From: Oceanicola sp. 22II-s10i
Lineage (GTDB): Bacteria > Pseudomonadota > Alphaproteobacteria > Rhodobacterales > Rhodobacteraceae
DNA: 64,000 bases
Direction of reading: 5' to 3'
Assembly (NCBI RefSeq): GCF_002210105.1
Contig: NZ_AQQU01000001.1
Coordinates: 408,501 to 472,500 of the forward strand
Below, in pieces: positions 34,461 through 43,695 of this stretch (its first letter is position 1; every line of letters begins with the position of its first letter). A program made the position numbers and the translations under genes. The notes under the pieces were generated by a model. The model was given only the letters and a program-made list of their open reading frames with translations, was not told the DNA's origin and made no database searches.

Positions 34461-35468
34461 CTACTGGTCCGCGTCGTAGGCCTCGATGATGGCCGCGACA
34501 AGGGGGTGGCGCACAACGTCCTTGGCGGTGAAGTAGTTGAAGGAGATGCCCTTCACGTCCTTCAGGATGCGCTCGGCATCGGCGAGGCCGGACGGCATGC
34601 CGCGCGGCAGGTCAACCTGGGTCCGGTCGCCGGTGATGACCATGCGCGAGCCTTCGCCGAGGCGGGTCAGGAACATCTTCATCTGCATGGTCGTGGCGTT
34701 CTGCGCCTCGTCCAGCACAACGAAGGCATTGGCCAGGGTCCGGCCGCGCATGAAGGCCAGCGGCGCGATCTCGATACGCTTTTCCTCGTACATCTTCTGC
34801 AGCTGCTTGGCGGGCAGGAAGTCGTTCAGCGCGTCGTAGAGCGGCTGCATGTAGGGGTCGACCTTTTCCTTCATGTCGCCGGGCAGGTAGCCGAGCTTTT
34901 CGCCCGCCTCGACCGCCGGGCGGCTGAGGATGATCCGGTCGACCAGCCCGTCGATGAACATCGACACGCCGACCGCCACGGCGAGGTAGGTCTTGCCGGT
35001 GCCCGCCGGGCCGATGCCGAAGGCGAGTTCGTTCTGGAATAGGTTCCGCACATAGGCCTTCTGCGCGTCGGTGCGCGGTTCGACCATCTTCTTGCGGGTC
35101 TTGATCTCGACCGGGCCGTCGCCGAACATCTCGAACTGGTTGCCGTCTCGCGAGGGCCGCGCCGGCCGGGGATCGGCCATCCTGAGTTCGCGGTCAATGT
35201 CGGCCAGCCCGACCTCTCGCCCCGCCTCCAGCCGGGCGTAGAGCGATTTCAGCAGCGCCAGCGCCTGATCCGCCCCGTCCTTTTCACCTATGACAACCAG
35301 ATGGTTGCCGCGCCTGAGTATCTGGACCGAGAGCTTCTGTTCGATCTCCGCCAGGTTGCGGTCGTATTCCCCGCAGAGCGCGATCAGAAGGTAATTATCC
35401 GGGAAGTCGACCGATACCTCGGTGAGCGGGGTGTCGTCGGCGGGCGGGGGCAGCACTGTGGTGGCCAA
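34461..35468 (-). CDS. phoH: PhoH family ATPase
   Basis: 335 residues with TTG as likely start at 35468, six bases after an AGGAG site; an in-frame start at 35525 lacks such a site. An N-terminal KH-like region (about 15-100) is followed by the PhoH ATPase: Walker A GPAGTGKT, the SRPAVEAGEKLGYLPGD block, Walker B FVVLDEAQN and the MVITGDRTQVDLP motif. It is thought to be an RNA-related helicase partner of YbeY. Confidence 0.93.
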   Translation of the reverse strand: MATTVLPPPADDTPLTEVSVDFPDNYLLIALCGEYDRNLAEIEQKLSVQILRRGNHLVVIGEKDGADQALALLKSLYARLEAGREVGLADIDRELRMADPRPARPSRDGNQFEMFGDGPVEIKTRKKMVEPRTDAQKAYVRNLFQNELAFGIGPAGTGKTYLAVAVGVSMFIDGLVDRIILSRPAVEAGEKLGYLPGDMKEKVDPYMQPLYDALNDFLPAKQLQKMYEEKRIEIAPLAFMRGRTLANAFVVLDEAQNATTMQMKMFLTRLGEGSRMVITGDRTQVDLPRGMPSGLADAERILKDVKGISFNYFTAKDVVRHPLVAAIIEAYDADQ

Positions 35469-35551
35469 TAACGTCTCCTGCTTGGGTCGTGGTTTCAGGG
35501 TGCCAAGGCGGGGCCTGTCACGCAAGGCAATTCAGTGTGACAACGCCTGAC

Positions 35552-35589
35552 GGAAAGAAAAGTGCCGCAGGCATGATCGCCTGCGGCAC
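35552..35589 (-). terminator. Rho-independent terminator of the lipoprotein/OmpA genes
   Basis: A perfect 11-bp stem (35562-35572 with 35579-35589), loop ATGATC, followed in the minus direction by TTTTCTTT. It lies 31 bp past the lipoprotein stop and insulates phoH from these genes. Confidence 0.9.
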
Positions 35590-35619
35590 GGGTCTGTGCG
35601 GTTATGATCCGACCGGCGG

Positions 35620-35964
35620 TCACGTGTTGCCGATCGGCTGGTTGTTGATGCTGCGTGCCGGGTCGGGGATCGGCGAACCCTTCTTGAACGGCCCGTTGGC
35701 CGTGTTCGGCGCGCCCGCGGTGCCCGAGCAGACCGGCTTGCCGTAGGGATCGAGACGGGCGGACAGGTAGCCTTCGAGGCCGTCGTCGATGATCCAGTGG
35801 TCGCAGCCGTTCGGATCGACCCAGATGCCGGCCTTCATGGTGCTGAGGTGGTGGGAATTGATGCCGTAGTCCATGCTCTTGTCGCCCGGCACGTTCGACG
35901 GGTGGCCGCAGGCGGCGAGGCCCGCGACGAGCGAGAGGCCGGCAGTGATCTTGAAGAAGGTCAT
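35620..35964 (-). CDS. Putative lipoprotein with WVDP-GC-HW module
   Basis: 114 residues. The N-terminus MTFFKITAGLSLVAGLAACG is a lipoprotein signal with lipobox LAAC (Cys19). The mature part contains GIWVDPNGCDHWIIDDGLEG and ends GKPVC, a module repeated in the adjacent OmpA-family protein. The C-terminal tail is Pro/Asn-rich. No named family; it is likely periplasm- or outer-membrane-anchored. 12 bp from the upstream OmpA gene. Confidence 0.78.
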   Translation of the reverse strand: MTFFKITAGLSLVAGLAACGHPSNVPGDKSMDYGINSHHLSTMKAGIWVDPNGCDHWIIDDGLEGYLSARLDPYGKPVCSGTAGAPNTANGPFKKGSPIPDPARSINNQPIGNT

Positions 35965-35976
35965 TCTGAGGTCCTC

Positions 35977-36543
35977 TCAGCGGATGCAGATGATTTCGAC
36001 GCGGCGGTTCTTGGCCATGCCGGCGGCGGTGCGGTTCGGGGCGGCGGGCATCCGCTCGCCATAGCCGCGGACGTCCGAGATATGGGCGCCGACGGACTTG
36101 GCGACCTTGGCCACCGCGTTGGCCCGGTTGTAGCTGAGGCGCATGTTGTATTCGTCGCTGGCGCGGCTGTCGGTGTGGCCCGCGATGATGAAGGCCGAGG
36201 CCGAGGCGCTGCGGAAGAACTGGCGCAGGCGGTCCTGGTTGGCGGGCGAAATGTACCACTTGTCGGTCGCGAAGAACTGGTCGGAATTCATCACGCCGCA
36301 GACATTCCCGCGGCGGCAGACCGGGATGCCCTGCCGGGTGACGTGCGGGGTCATGTAGCCTTCGGCCCCGTCGTCCATCGCCCAGTGTTCGCACCCGTCC
36401 GGGTCGACCCAGATGGTCGGCACGTAGGGTTCGCTCTGCGCGGCGGCGGGCGTCGCGAGGCTGAGCGCCGCGATGGCCGCGGCAACGGCCGCCCCCCCGC
36501 AACGCGCGATCATCGTTGTGAACAGGTTGGCCACGTCCCTCAT
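35977..36543 (-). CDS. OmpA family peptidoglycan-binding protein
   Basis: 188 residues from ATG 36543; the start is uncertain because no ribosome site is well placed, and GTG 36534 or ATG 36513 are alternatives. A signal sequence (AAVAAAIAALSLATPAAAQS) leads to a Cys-containing module TIWVDPDGCEHWAMDDGAEG, then a C-terminal OmpA domain with GHTDSRASDEYN, the LSYNRANAV helix, YGERMP and NRRVEIICIR. The OmpA Asp and Arg that bind diaminopimelate are present. It probably tethers the envelope to peptidoglycan. Confidence 0.85.
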   Translation of the reverse strand: MRDVANLFTTMIARCGGAAVAAAIAALSLATPAAAQSEPYVPTIWVDPDGCEHWAMDDGAEGYMTPHVTRQGIPVCRRGNVCGVMNSDQFFATDKWYISPANQDRLRQFFRSASASAFIIAGHTDSRASDEYNMRLSYNRANAVAKVAKSVGAHISDVRGYGERMPAAPNRTAAGMAKNRRVEIICIR

Positions 36544-36703
36544 CCTTTGTCGTTTGGGCGGTGCGGCTGTAATGCAGTCGCGCGCCCGGATTGTCCCGAT
36601 AGCTACCTTACCGGGAATGACCACAAAGTGAAGCTCGTTTTACCAGATATGGTGGATTTGCTGTGGATAGAGCGCTATTTTCCACGCCCGTCCCGAAATG
36701 CAA

Positions 36704-36760
36704 AGAGGCGCCCCGGTCGCGCCGGCGCGCCTCGATCTTTCCCTGCCGGCGAAGCCGGCG
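36704..36760 (-). terminator. Tandem hairpins after the exported-protein gene
   Basis: In the minus direction a GCCGGC/GAA-type hairpin (36745-36759) is followed by a longer one closed by GAGGCGC/GCGCCTC (36705-36711 with 36727-36733) and then CTTTGC. They lie just after the stop at 36766. The region from here to the OmpA start (36544-36703) has an AT-richer stretch near 36640-36690 that may hold the OmpA promoter. Confidence 0.7.
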
Positions 36761-36765
36761 GGATG

Positions 36766-37128
36766 TCAGTATTTCTTGACGTGCTTGTGCAGCGAATTCT
36801 TGTGGAAGTGGCTGCGGTATTCCGGAGACTCGTAGAAGATCTTCTCCATCGTCGACTTCAGCCCGTCCGGGTTGCCGACGAGACGGTCGTCGCGGCAGAT
36901 GCGTTCCGCGATGGCATGGGCGGAGGGATAGTCATAGCCGACCTCGACCAGCGACTCGACGAAGACCGAGTTGGGACGGTCCCAGATCACCTCTTTCCAC
37001 GGGCCGCGGAAGCAGCTGACCACGATGGTGTGCGTCTGGTAGGTGTACTTGTAGACCTTGTTCCCGTGTGCGGCTGCCGGGGCGGCAAAGCCGGCCAGAC
37101 ACGCGGCGGCAAGCAGAAGTTTTTTCAT
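36766..37128 (-). CDS. Exported protein of unknown function
   Basis: 120 residues. Clear Sec signal MKKLLLAAACLAGFAAPAAA with AAA-H cleavage, so a mature protein of about 100 residues. It has two Cys (VVSCFRG and ERICRDD) that could form a disulfide, many aromatic residues, and a His/Lys-rich C-terminus (HFHKNSLHKHVKKY) that could bind metal or anionic ligands. No family recognised. ATG 37128 has a GAGAGGA site. Confidence 0.78.
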   Translation of the reverse strand: MKKLLLAAACLAGFAAPAAAHGNKVYKYTYQTHTIVVSCFRGPWKEVIWDRPNSVFVESLVEVGYDYPSAHAIAERICRDDRLVGNPDGLKSTMEKIFYESPEYRSHFHKNSLHKHVKKY

Positions 37129-37377
37129 GACTGTCCTCTCGGTATTTCTTGAGCCTCTGGCCGCCCGGACCCGCACGGGATCGGCCTGGAATTCTGAATG
37201 GCGGCACGGGGCAGCCGGTGCATGGCTCATAATATGTTTTGGCGGGGCCAGTCTCCAAATGGATTCCGGCATTGTCCCGGCAGCCGAAACAAAGCCAACC
37301 GGACGGCCCAATCATGCCCGTTTCAAAACCCATTGCTGCCCAGAAATCGCCTGATTTGAAACCGCTAGGGCATTCGG

Positions 37378-38709
37378 TCAGAGGATTTCGCCGGCCAGGG
37401 AATTCGGCGCACTGGAAACGATTCGGACGCGGCGCATGTCGCCGGGCACGATCCCCGGCGCCTCGCAGAACACGGAATGCAGGTGGTCTGACTTGCCCAC
37501 CATCTGCCCCGTTTCGCGGCCCGCCTTTTCGAACAGGACACCGACCTCGCGCCCGATCATCGCGTCCTGAACCGCACGCTGCTGACGGGTCAGCAGGGCC
37601 TGAAGACGTTGCAGACGCGCGTCCGCCTCGGCCGGATCGACCTGCGCGCGTTCCGCCGCCGGGGTGCCGGGGCGCGGCGAATACTTGAAGCTGAACGCAT
37701 GGCCGTAGTTCACCGCCTCGATCAGCGCCAGCGTGTCGCGGAAGTCGGCTTCGGTCTCTTCCGGGAAACCGACGATGAAATCGCCCGAGATCAGGATATC
37801 GGGGCGTGCCGTGCGGATACGCTCGATCAGGCGCAGATAGCTTTCCGCCGTGTGCTGCCGGTTCATCCGCTTGAGGATCCGGTCGCTGCCCGATTGCACC
37901 GGCAGGTGCAGGTAGGGCATCAGCTTGGCGCAGTCGCCATGGGCGGCGATCAGGTCGTCGTCCATGTCGTTGGGATGGCTGGTCGTGAAACGGATGCGCT
38001 CCAGCCCGTCGACATCGCTCAGCGCCCGGATAAGCCGCGCGAGGCTCCAGTCCCCCCCATCGGGGCCCGCACCGTGGTAGGCGTTGACGTTCTGACCCAG
38101 CAGGGTGATCTCGCGCACGCCACGCTCGACCAGATCGCGCGCCTCGTCGATGATCCGCGCCGCGGGGCGGCTGACCTCGGCGCCACGGGTGTAGGGCACC
38201 ACGCAGAAGGCGCAGAACTTGTCACAGCCCTCCTGCACGGTCAGGAAGGCGGTCGGCCCGCGCTGCGCCTTGGGGCGCCGCTTCAGCCGCTCGAACTTGT
38301 CCTCTTCCGGGAAATCGGTGTCGACCACCTTGGTCGTCCCGGCGGCGCGCTCCATCTCGGGCAGGCGGTGATAGCTCTGCGGCCCGACGACCAGGTCCAC
38401 CATCGGCTGGCGCGCGATGATCTCGGCGCCCTCGGCCTGCGCGACACAGCCCGCGACGCCGATCTTGAGGTCCGGCTTGGCCGCCTTCAGCCCCTTGAGC
38501 CGCCCGAGGTCGGAATAGACCTTCTCGGCCGCCTTCTCGCGAATGTGGCAGGTGTTCAGCAGGATCATGTCGGCCTCGTCCGCCGACGCGACCTCGACAT
38601 AGCCGTTGCCGCCCAGGGCCTCGGCCATGCGCTCGCTGTCGTAGACGTTCATCTGACAGCCATAGGTCCTGATGTAGAGCTTCTTGGGATCGCCCGTCTG
38701 TTCGCCCAT
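37378..38709 (-). CDS. miaB: tRNA-2-methylthio-N6-dimethylallyladenosine synthase
   Basis: 443 residues. Radical SAM methylthiotransferase acting on i6A37 of tRNA. N-terminal domain with three cluster Cys in [19 protein letters not shown] and AGCVAQAEG; radical SAM Cys in [18 protein letters not shown]-terminal TRAM domain ([19 protein letters not shown]). In many relatives it follows phoH directly; here three exported-protein genes intervene. Confidence 0.97.
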   Translation of the reverse strand: MGEQTGDPKKLYIRTYGCQMNVYDSERMAEALGGNGYVEVASADEADMILLNTCHIREKAAEKVYSDLGRLKGLKAAKPDLKIGVAGCVAQAEGAEIIARQPMVDLVVGPQSYHRLPEMERAAGTTKVVDTDFPEEDKFERLKRRPKAQRGPTAFLTVQEGCDKFCAFCVVPYTRGAEVSRPAARIIDEARDLVERGVREITLLGQNVNAYHGAGPDGGDWSLARLIRALSDVDGLERIRFTTSHPNDMDDDLIAAHGDCAKLMPYLHLPVQSGSDRILKRMNRQHTAESYLRLIERIRTARPDILISGDFIVGFPEETEADFRDTLALIEAVNYGHAFSFKYSPRPGTPAAERAQVDPAEADARLQRLQALLTRQQRAVQDAMIGREVGVLFEKAGRETGQMVGKSDHLHSVFCEAPGIVPGDMRRVRIVSSAPNSLAGEIL

Positions 38710-38822
38710 GTGCTGCGCCTCCGGCCTCGGATACAGGGCGCTGACCTACACCGGAACCGCCCCCCCTTGCAATGCGCAGGCAGCCGGGCGACTCTGGCCC
38801 GACTTTCCACGGACCGCCGCCG

Positions 38823-39692
38823 ATGCATTTCACCTCGCTCACCGATTTCCTGCGCAACGGATCGGCCGCCCTGGCCAAGGGTCCGATCGCCCTGATCTTT
38901 GCCGAGGACGAGGTCGAACTGGCCGCCACCATCCGCCACCACCGCGTGGCAGGCTTCGCCAGCACGGTGGTCTTCATGCCCGACGCCTGGGACCTTCCCG
39001 CGGATATTGTCGACCTGTGCTGGCGCGTGCGCTACGACATGACCCGCGAAGGCGCGATGGAAGAAGCGGTGAATGCCGTGATCGACGCCGCGCCGGGGCG
39101 GTGGCTCTACTACTGCTACAACGCCGAGTTCCTGTTTCACCCGTTCTGCGAATCCCGGACAGTGGGCGAGATGCTGACCTTCCACACCGAGGAACGGCGC
39201 GACGCGATGCTGACCTACGTGGTCGACCTCTACGCCGGTGACCTCGGCCGCCATCCCGATGCCGTGTCGCTCGAGGACGCGCATCTCGACCGGTCCGGCT
39301 ACTACGCGCTGGCCCGCCCGGATCCCGAGAACAAGAACTACCCCCGCGAACGCCAGCTGAATTTCTTCGGCGGCCTGCGCTGGCGGTTCGAGGAACACGT
39401 GCCCGCGGCCCTGCGCAAGATCGACCGGATCTCGCTTTTCCGTGCCAAGCCTGGGCTAAGGCTGCTGCCGGGGCACCTCTTCAACGATCAGGAATACAAC
39501 ACCTACGCCTGCCCGTGGCACCACAACCTGACGGCGGCGGTCTGTTCATTCCGGACGGCCAAGGCGCTCCGGCGGAATCCGGGGTCGCGCTTCGACATCG
39601 ACACGTTCAAGTGGTACAACTCGGAGCCGTTCGAATGGCACTCGCGTCAGTTGCTTGACCTCGGCCTGATGGAGCCGGGCCAGTGGTTCTGA
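38823..39692 (+). CDS. Conserved protein, possibly glycosyltransferase family 2-like
   Basis: 289 residues, soluble. No strong named match. The alternation of hydrophobic strands (ALIFAEDEVELAATIRHHR, ASTVVFMPDAW, RWLYYCYNAEFLFHPFCE) and a conserved HTEERRDAMLTYVVDLY segment with possible acidic metal ligands suggests a GT2-like Rossmann fold, common in this group of bacteria. The C-terminal CPWHHNLTAAVCSFRTAKAL is well structured. Divergent from miaB, alone. Confidence 0.7.
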   Translation: MHFTSLTDFLRNGSAALAKGPIALIFAEDEVELAATIRHHRVAGFASTVVFMPDAWDLPADIVDLCWRVRYDMTREGAMEEAVNAVIDAAPGRWLYYCYNAEFLFHPFCESRTVGEMLTFHTEERRDAMLTYVVDLYAGDLGRHPDAVSLEDAHLDRSGYYALARPDPENKNYPRERQLNFFGGLRWRFEEHVPAALRKIDRISLFRAKPGLRLLPGHLFNDQEYNTYACPWHHNLTAAVCSFRTAKALRRNPGSRFDIDTFKWYNSEPFEWHSRQLLDLGLMEPGQWF

Positions 39693-39711
39693 CCGGGGTC
39701 CGGGCGCCCGT

Positions 39712-39846
39712 TCAGGCGCCCAGTTCGAGGCGGATCATCACGCCCGCTATCGCGATTCCTCCAAGGATCAGCCGCAGCGCCATCTTCGGCGCCTTGCCCA
39801 TCCCGCCCGAGGATCGTTTCCTGCTCTTGAAATTCAACTCTGCCAT
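39712..39846 (-). CDS. Small single-helix membrane protein
   Basis: 44 residues from ATG 39846. A basic N-terminus (NFKSRKRSSGGMGKAPK) precedes one hydrophobic helix, MALRLILGGIAIAGVMIRLE. The basic start and single helix suggest an N-in membrane peptide. No family recognised; it is convergent with the preceding gene. Confidence 0.5.
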   Translation of the reverse strand: MAELNFKSRKRSSGGMGKAPKMALRLILGGIAIAGVMIRLELGA

Positions 39847-39895
39847 AGGCTGAGTCTAACAACAAAATGCGGGCGGGCGTGAGACAAAATTCAGG

Positions 39896-40570
39896 TCAAT
39901 CGAAGTCCTCGGTAACGATCCGCTCATCTTCTACGCCGAGCGCGCGGAGTGCCGCCACCACGTCCTCGATCATCTCGTCCGGACCGCAGACGTAGAACAC
40001 GCCCTCGTCCGGCTCGACATGCCGCTCAAGGAAGTCCCGGTCGATTCGGCTGGTCTCCACCCCGGCATCGGGCTGGTCCGTGACGGTGAACACGCACTCC
40101 AGGCCGTCCATGTCCTCGAACTCGTCGCGCAGGATGATGTCCGCCTCGGTCGCGTTGGAGAAGATCAGCCTGCAGCCCTCCAGTGTCCCCTCGTCCGCCA
40201 GCCGCTGCCGCAGGATGGCGATGAACGGCGTGACACCCGCGCCGCCCGCGATGAACACACCCGGCCCTTCGTCGCGGATCGCGCCCCATGGGTCGTCGAT
40301 CACCACCCGGTCGCCCGGTTCCATCCGGGCGATCCGCTTGGTGACGCCGTCATGATCGGGATAGGACTTGATGACGAAGTCCAGCGTTGGCTCGTCCGGC
40401 AGGCTGACCGGGGTGAAGGGCCGCGCCTCGTCGCGCCAGCCGTCGCGGTCCAGTGCCAGGTCGACACCCTGCCCCGGCTGAAAACTCAGCGACTTGGGCC
40501 GGTCAAAGACCAGGTGATAGGTGTCCGGCGTGACCGGCTCTATGGTTTTCAGGGTAAGCGTATGGGTCAT
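39896..40570 (-). CDS. Ferredoxin-NADP reductase-like flavoprotein
   Basis: 224 residues. FAD domain with ARPFTPVSLPDEPTLDFVIK (R-x-Y/F-[ST] FAD motif: RPFTP.S) and GDRVVIDDPWG; NAD(P) domain with FIAGGAGVTPFIAILRQ and YVCGPDEMI. No 2Fe-2S domain follows, so it transfers electrons between NAD(P)H and an unknown partner. ATG 40570 carries a GGAGC site upstream. Confidence 0.9.
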   Translation of the reverse strand: MTHTLTLKTIEPVTPDTYHLVFDRPKSLSFQPGQGVDLALDRDGWRDEARPFTPVSLPDEPTLDFVIKSYPDHDGVTKRIARMEPGDRVVIDDPWGAIRDEGPGVFIAGGAGVTPFIAILRQRLADEGTLEGCRLIFSNATEADIILRDEFEDMDGLECVFTVTDQPDAGVETSRIDRDFLERHVEPDEGVFYVCGPDEMIEDVVAALRALGVEDERIVTEDFD

Positions 40571-40623
40571 GTCCGGTGCTCCTTCCGTTCGAAAGGCACA
40601 AGTCTGGACACCCCGCACAGGTT

Positions 40624-40682
40624 CCCCCTGCTTCTTCTGGTTTCAAATACTTTGGGGGAGTTCGAGGGGGCAAAGCCCCCTC
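40624..40682. repeat. Dispersed intergenic repeat, copy C
   Basis: CCCCCTGCTTCTTCTGG, a TTTCAAATACTTTGGGGG core, then hairpin GAGGGGGC/AAA/GCCCCCTC (40664-40682). It is the reverse complement arrangement of copy B, with 57-59 bp alike. It sits in the dapA to flavin reductase gap, downstream of dapA. Confidence 0.75.
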
Positions 40683-40737
40683 GTCAGCAGACAGGCAAAG
40701 GCGCGCGCCGCAGGCGCACCTTCAGGTCACGCCCGGT

Positions 40738-41613
40738 TCAGTTCAGCAGACCGGCATGGCGCATCGCCGCACGCAGCCGCGCCTTGGTGCTGTCCTGCAG
40801 ACCGACCAGCGGCAGGCGCACCTCGTCCGAACACAGGCCAAGTTCGGACATCGCGAACTTCACGCCGACCAGACCGGGCTCGATGAAGATCGCCTCGTGC
40901 AGCGGCATCAGACGGTCCTGGTAGTCCAGCGCGGTCGCGTAATCCCCGGCCAGCGTGGCCGCCTGGAACTCGGAACAGAGTTTCGGCGCCACGTTCGCGG
41001 TGACCGAGATGCAGCCGACACCGCCATGCGCGTTGAAGGCCAGCGCCGTCCCGTCCTCGCCAGAGAGCTGGATGAAATCCTTGCCGCAGGCCGCCCGCTG
41101 CAGGCTGACGCGGTCCAGTTTCGCCGTCGCGTCCTTGACGCCCACGATCCGGGGCAGCTTGGCCAGTTCGCCCATGGTCTCGACACTCATGTCGACGACC
41201 GAGCGCGGCGGGATGTTGTAGATGATGATCGGCAGATCGCAGGCGTCATGCATCGCCTTGAAATGGGCATAGAGCCCGCCCTGCGTGGGCTTGTTGTAAT
41301 AGGGCGTCACCACCAGCGCCGCATCGGCACCGGCCTTTTCGGCCTGCTGGATCAGGCGAATGCCCTCGACCGTCGAATTCGACCCGGCGCCCGCGATGAC
41401 CGGCACGCGGCCCGCGGCCTGTTCGACCACGCAGGCGACGACGGCGTCATGCTCGGCATGGCTCAGCGTCGGGCTTTCGCCCGTGGTGCCGACCGGCACC
41501 AGCCCGTTCGAGCCCTGCTCGATGTGCCAGTCCACGAGTTTCTTGAGCGTGTCCCAGTCCACTGCGCCGTTCTTGAACGGCGTGACGAGGGCGGGAAGGG
41601 ATCCCCTGAACAT
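40738..41613 (-). CDS. dapA: 4-hydroxy-tetrahydrodipicolinate synthase
   Basis: 291 residues, standard. It condenses pyruvate with aspartate semialdehyde in lysine/diaminopimelate synthesis. GTTGES (42-47), Tyr132 in IYNIPPR and the Schiff-base Lys160 in RIVGVKDAT are visible. ATG 41613 is preceded by AAGGAGC at the right distance. Divergent from the lytic transglycosylase, also a peptidoglycan-related function. Confidence 0.96.
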   Translation of the reverse strand: MFRGSLPALVTPFKNGAVDWDTLKKLVDWHIEQGSNGLVPVGTTGESPTLSHAEHDAVVACVVEQAAGRVPVIAGAGSNSTVEGIRLIQQAEKAGADAALVVTPYYNKPTQGGLYAHFKAMHDACDLPIIIYNIPPRSVVDMSVETMGELAKLPRIVGVKDATAKLDRVSLQRAACGKDFIQLSGEDGTALAFNAHGGVGCISVTANVAPKLCSEFQAATLAGDYATALDYQDRLMPLHEAIFIEPGLVGVKFAMSELGLCSDEVRLPLVGLQDSTKARLRAAMRHAGLLN

Positions 41614-41714
41614 GGCACGCTCCTTTCGTGTAACACCCCCTGCCGATTTTGTGAGTTGAGACATGGGGGCATCGGTTTATCCTAGAGGCTGTCTATCCAG
41701 AGTTGCCGCAGAAA

Positions 41715-43691
41715 ATGCAAGCAAAGTTCCGTCGCAACATCGCCGTGATGGCGATTGCGGTCCTCGCAGCCGTACCGGCTGTCGGGGCCGACCTCGCACG
41801 GACCCCGCCCCGCCCGCTGTCGAGCGCCCTGCACGCCGCAGATCGCGGCGCTTGGGACCGCGCGCTGGAGCTTGCCGCCCGCGACGGGCAGGTGGCGCGG
41901 GACGTCATCGAATGGCACCGTCTGCGCTCGGGCGAGGGCACGCTGGAAGAGGTCCAGAGCTTCGTCGACACCCATCCCGACTGGCCCGGCCTCGACTACC
42001 TGCGAAAGCGCGGGGAGCATGCGCTCGCCGCCGCCAGCGACGCCGAGGTTCTGAAATACTTCACCGATAATCCGCCGCAGACCGGGTCGGGCGTGCTGAT
42101 CCACGCCGGCGCGCTGGAACGGGCGGGCGAACGCGGCGAGGCGCAGGCCGGCATCGTGCTGGCGTGGCGCAGCATGGAGCTGAGCCTCGACGAACACGCC
42201 CGCTTCCTTGAACAATACGGCGCGTTGCTGAAGGCGCATCACACCGCGCGGCTCGACATGGCGCTCTGGCGGCGTCTGCGGGACGATGCCGATCGGATGC
42301 GCGGGCTGGTCAGCGCGCAGGACTGGAAGCTTGCCGAGACCCGGCTGGCCATCCAGCGCGACGAACCTGGTCTGGACGAGCGTATCGAGGGTCTGACCGA
42401 CGCGCAGAAGCAGGACGCGGGCCTCGCCTACGACCGCTTCTACTGGCGCGCGCGCAAGGGGCTGGACGACGGCGCCAAGGAACTGCTGCTGGAACGCAGC
42501 GCGATCCCCGGCGGGCTGGGTCTGGCCGAGGAATGGGCCGGCCGCCGCCGCGGCTTCGCGCGTGAGGCGATGCGCGCCGGCAAGGCGGAAGAGGCCTATC
42601 GCCTCGCGTCGCAGCACCAGCTGACGACCGGATCCGACTTCGCGGATCTCGAATGGCTGTCGGGCTATATCGCCCTGCGCAAGCTGAACGCGCCCGAGAC
42701 GGCGCTGATCCACTTCTCACGCTTCCTGACCGCCGTTGAGACCCCGATCTCGCTCGGCCGGGGCTATTACTGGCTGGGCCGCGCCTATGAGGCAGAAGGC
42801 GATCTCGAAACGGCAAAGGCCGCCTATCGCGACGGCGCAAAGCATCAGACCAGCTTTTACGGGCTGCTGGCCGCCGAAAAGGCGGGCGTGGCCTTCGACA
42901 AGGAACTTGCCGGAACCGAGACATTCGGCGATTGGCGGCAGTCGCCGCTGGCCCGGTCCGACCTGCGCGAAGCGGGAATGCTGCTGCTGGCCGCCGGTCA
43001 GGCCAGCCTGGCCGAACGGTTCTTCATGCAACTGGCCGATACGCTGGAACGGCCCGAGCTCGGCCTGCTGGGCGGCATGTTCGAGGAACTGGGCGAGACC
43101 CACCTGGAGGTGATGCTGGGCAAGCAGGCCGCGCAGCGCAACATCGTGCTGTCGCGCCATTACTATGCCCTGCACCCGATGCGCGAGATGACGCTGCCAG
43201 TGCCCGCCGAACTCGCGCTGACCATCGCCCGGCGCGAAAGCGAATTCGACGCGCGCGTGACCAGCCAGGTCGGCGCGGGCGGGCTGATGCAGCTGATGCC
43301 CGGCACCGCCCGCGAAGTCGCCCGCAACCTCGGAATGGTCCATCAGGCCAGCGCCGTGTGGGAGGACTGGAGCTATAACGCGACTCTCGGGTCCGCCTAC
43401 CTCGCACAGCTTGCGCGTCGCTTCGACGGCAACGTGATGCTGGTTTCCGCCGGCTACAACGCCGGGCCGGGACGCTCGCTGCAGTGGATGGACGCCTACG
43501 GGGACCCGCGCTCGCGCGTCGTGGACGCGGTGGACTGGGTCGAACATATCCCGTTCAACGAGACGCGGAACTACGTGATGCGGGTGGCGGAAAGCCTGCC
43601 CGTCTACCGCGCCCGGCTGGGCAAGGATCCCCTGCCCGTCCCCTTCAGCCAGGAGCTGAAGGGCGGAACCCTGCTGCTGGCGTCGGACTGA
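41715..43691 (+). CDS. Soluble lytic murein transglycosylase (Slt-like)
   Basis: 658 residues. A signal sequence (NIAVMAIAVLAAVPAVGA) leads to a long alpha-helical superhelix (about 30-460) and a C-terminal SLT domain: ARRESEFDARVTSQVGAGGL with the catalytic Glu of RRESEF, MQLMPGTAREVA, and SAGYNAGPGRSLQW. It cleaves glycan strands in the periplasm with 1,6-anhydro products. ATG 41715 is preferred to a TTG at 41703. Confidence 0.93.
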   Translation: MQAKFRRNIAVMAIAVLAAVPAVGADLARTPPRPLSSALHAADRGAWDRALELAARDGQVARDVIEWHRLRSGEGTLEEVQSFVDTHPDWPGLDYLRKRGEHALAAASDAEVLKYFTDNPPQTGSGVLIHAGALERAGERGEAQAGIVLAWRSMELSLDEHARFLEQYGALLKAHHTARLDMALWRRLRDDADRMRGLVSAQDWKLAETRLAIQRDEPGLDERIEGLTDAQKQDAGLAYDRFYWRARKGLDDGAKELLLERSAIPGGLGLAEEWAGRRRGFAREAMRAGKAEEAYRLASQHQLTTGSDFADLEWLSGYIALRKLNAPETALIHFSRFLTAVETPISLGRGYYWLGRAYEAEGDLETAKAAYRDGAKHQTSFYGLLAAEKAGVAFDKELAGTETFGDWRQSPLARSDLREAGMLLLAAGQASLAERFFMQLADTLERPELGLLGGMFEELGETHLEVMLGKQAAQRNIVLSRHYYALHPMREMTLPVPAELALTIARRESEFDARVTSQVGAGGLMQLMPGTAREVARNLGMVHQASAVWEDWSYNATLGSAYLAQLARRFDGNVMLVSAGYNAGPGRSLQWMDAYGDPRSRVVDAVDWVEHIPFNETRNYVMRVAESLPVYRARLGKDPLPVPFSQELKGGTLLLASD

Positions 43692-43695
43692 TCCC

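Noticed and set aside
36640-36690. TATCCACA sequence resembling a DnaA box
   Set aside because: A single imperfect 9-mer; no cluster of boxes, dnaA, gidA or hemE nearby, so no origin is supported.
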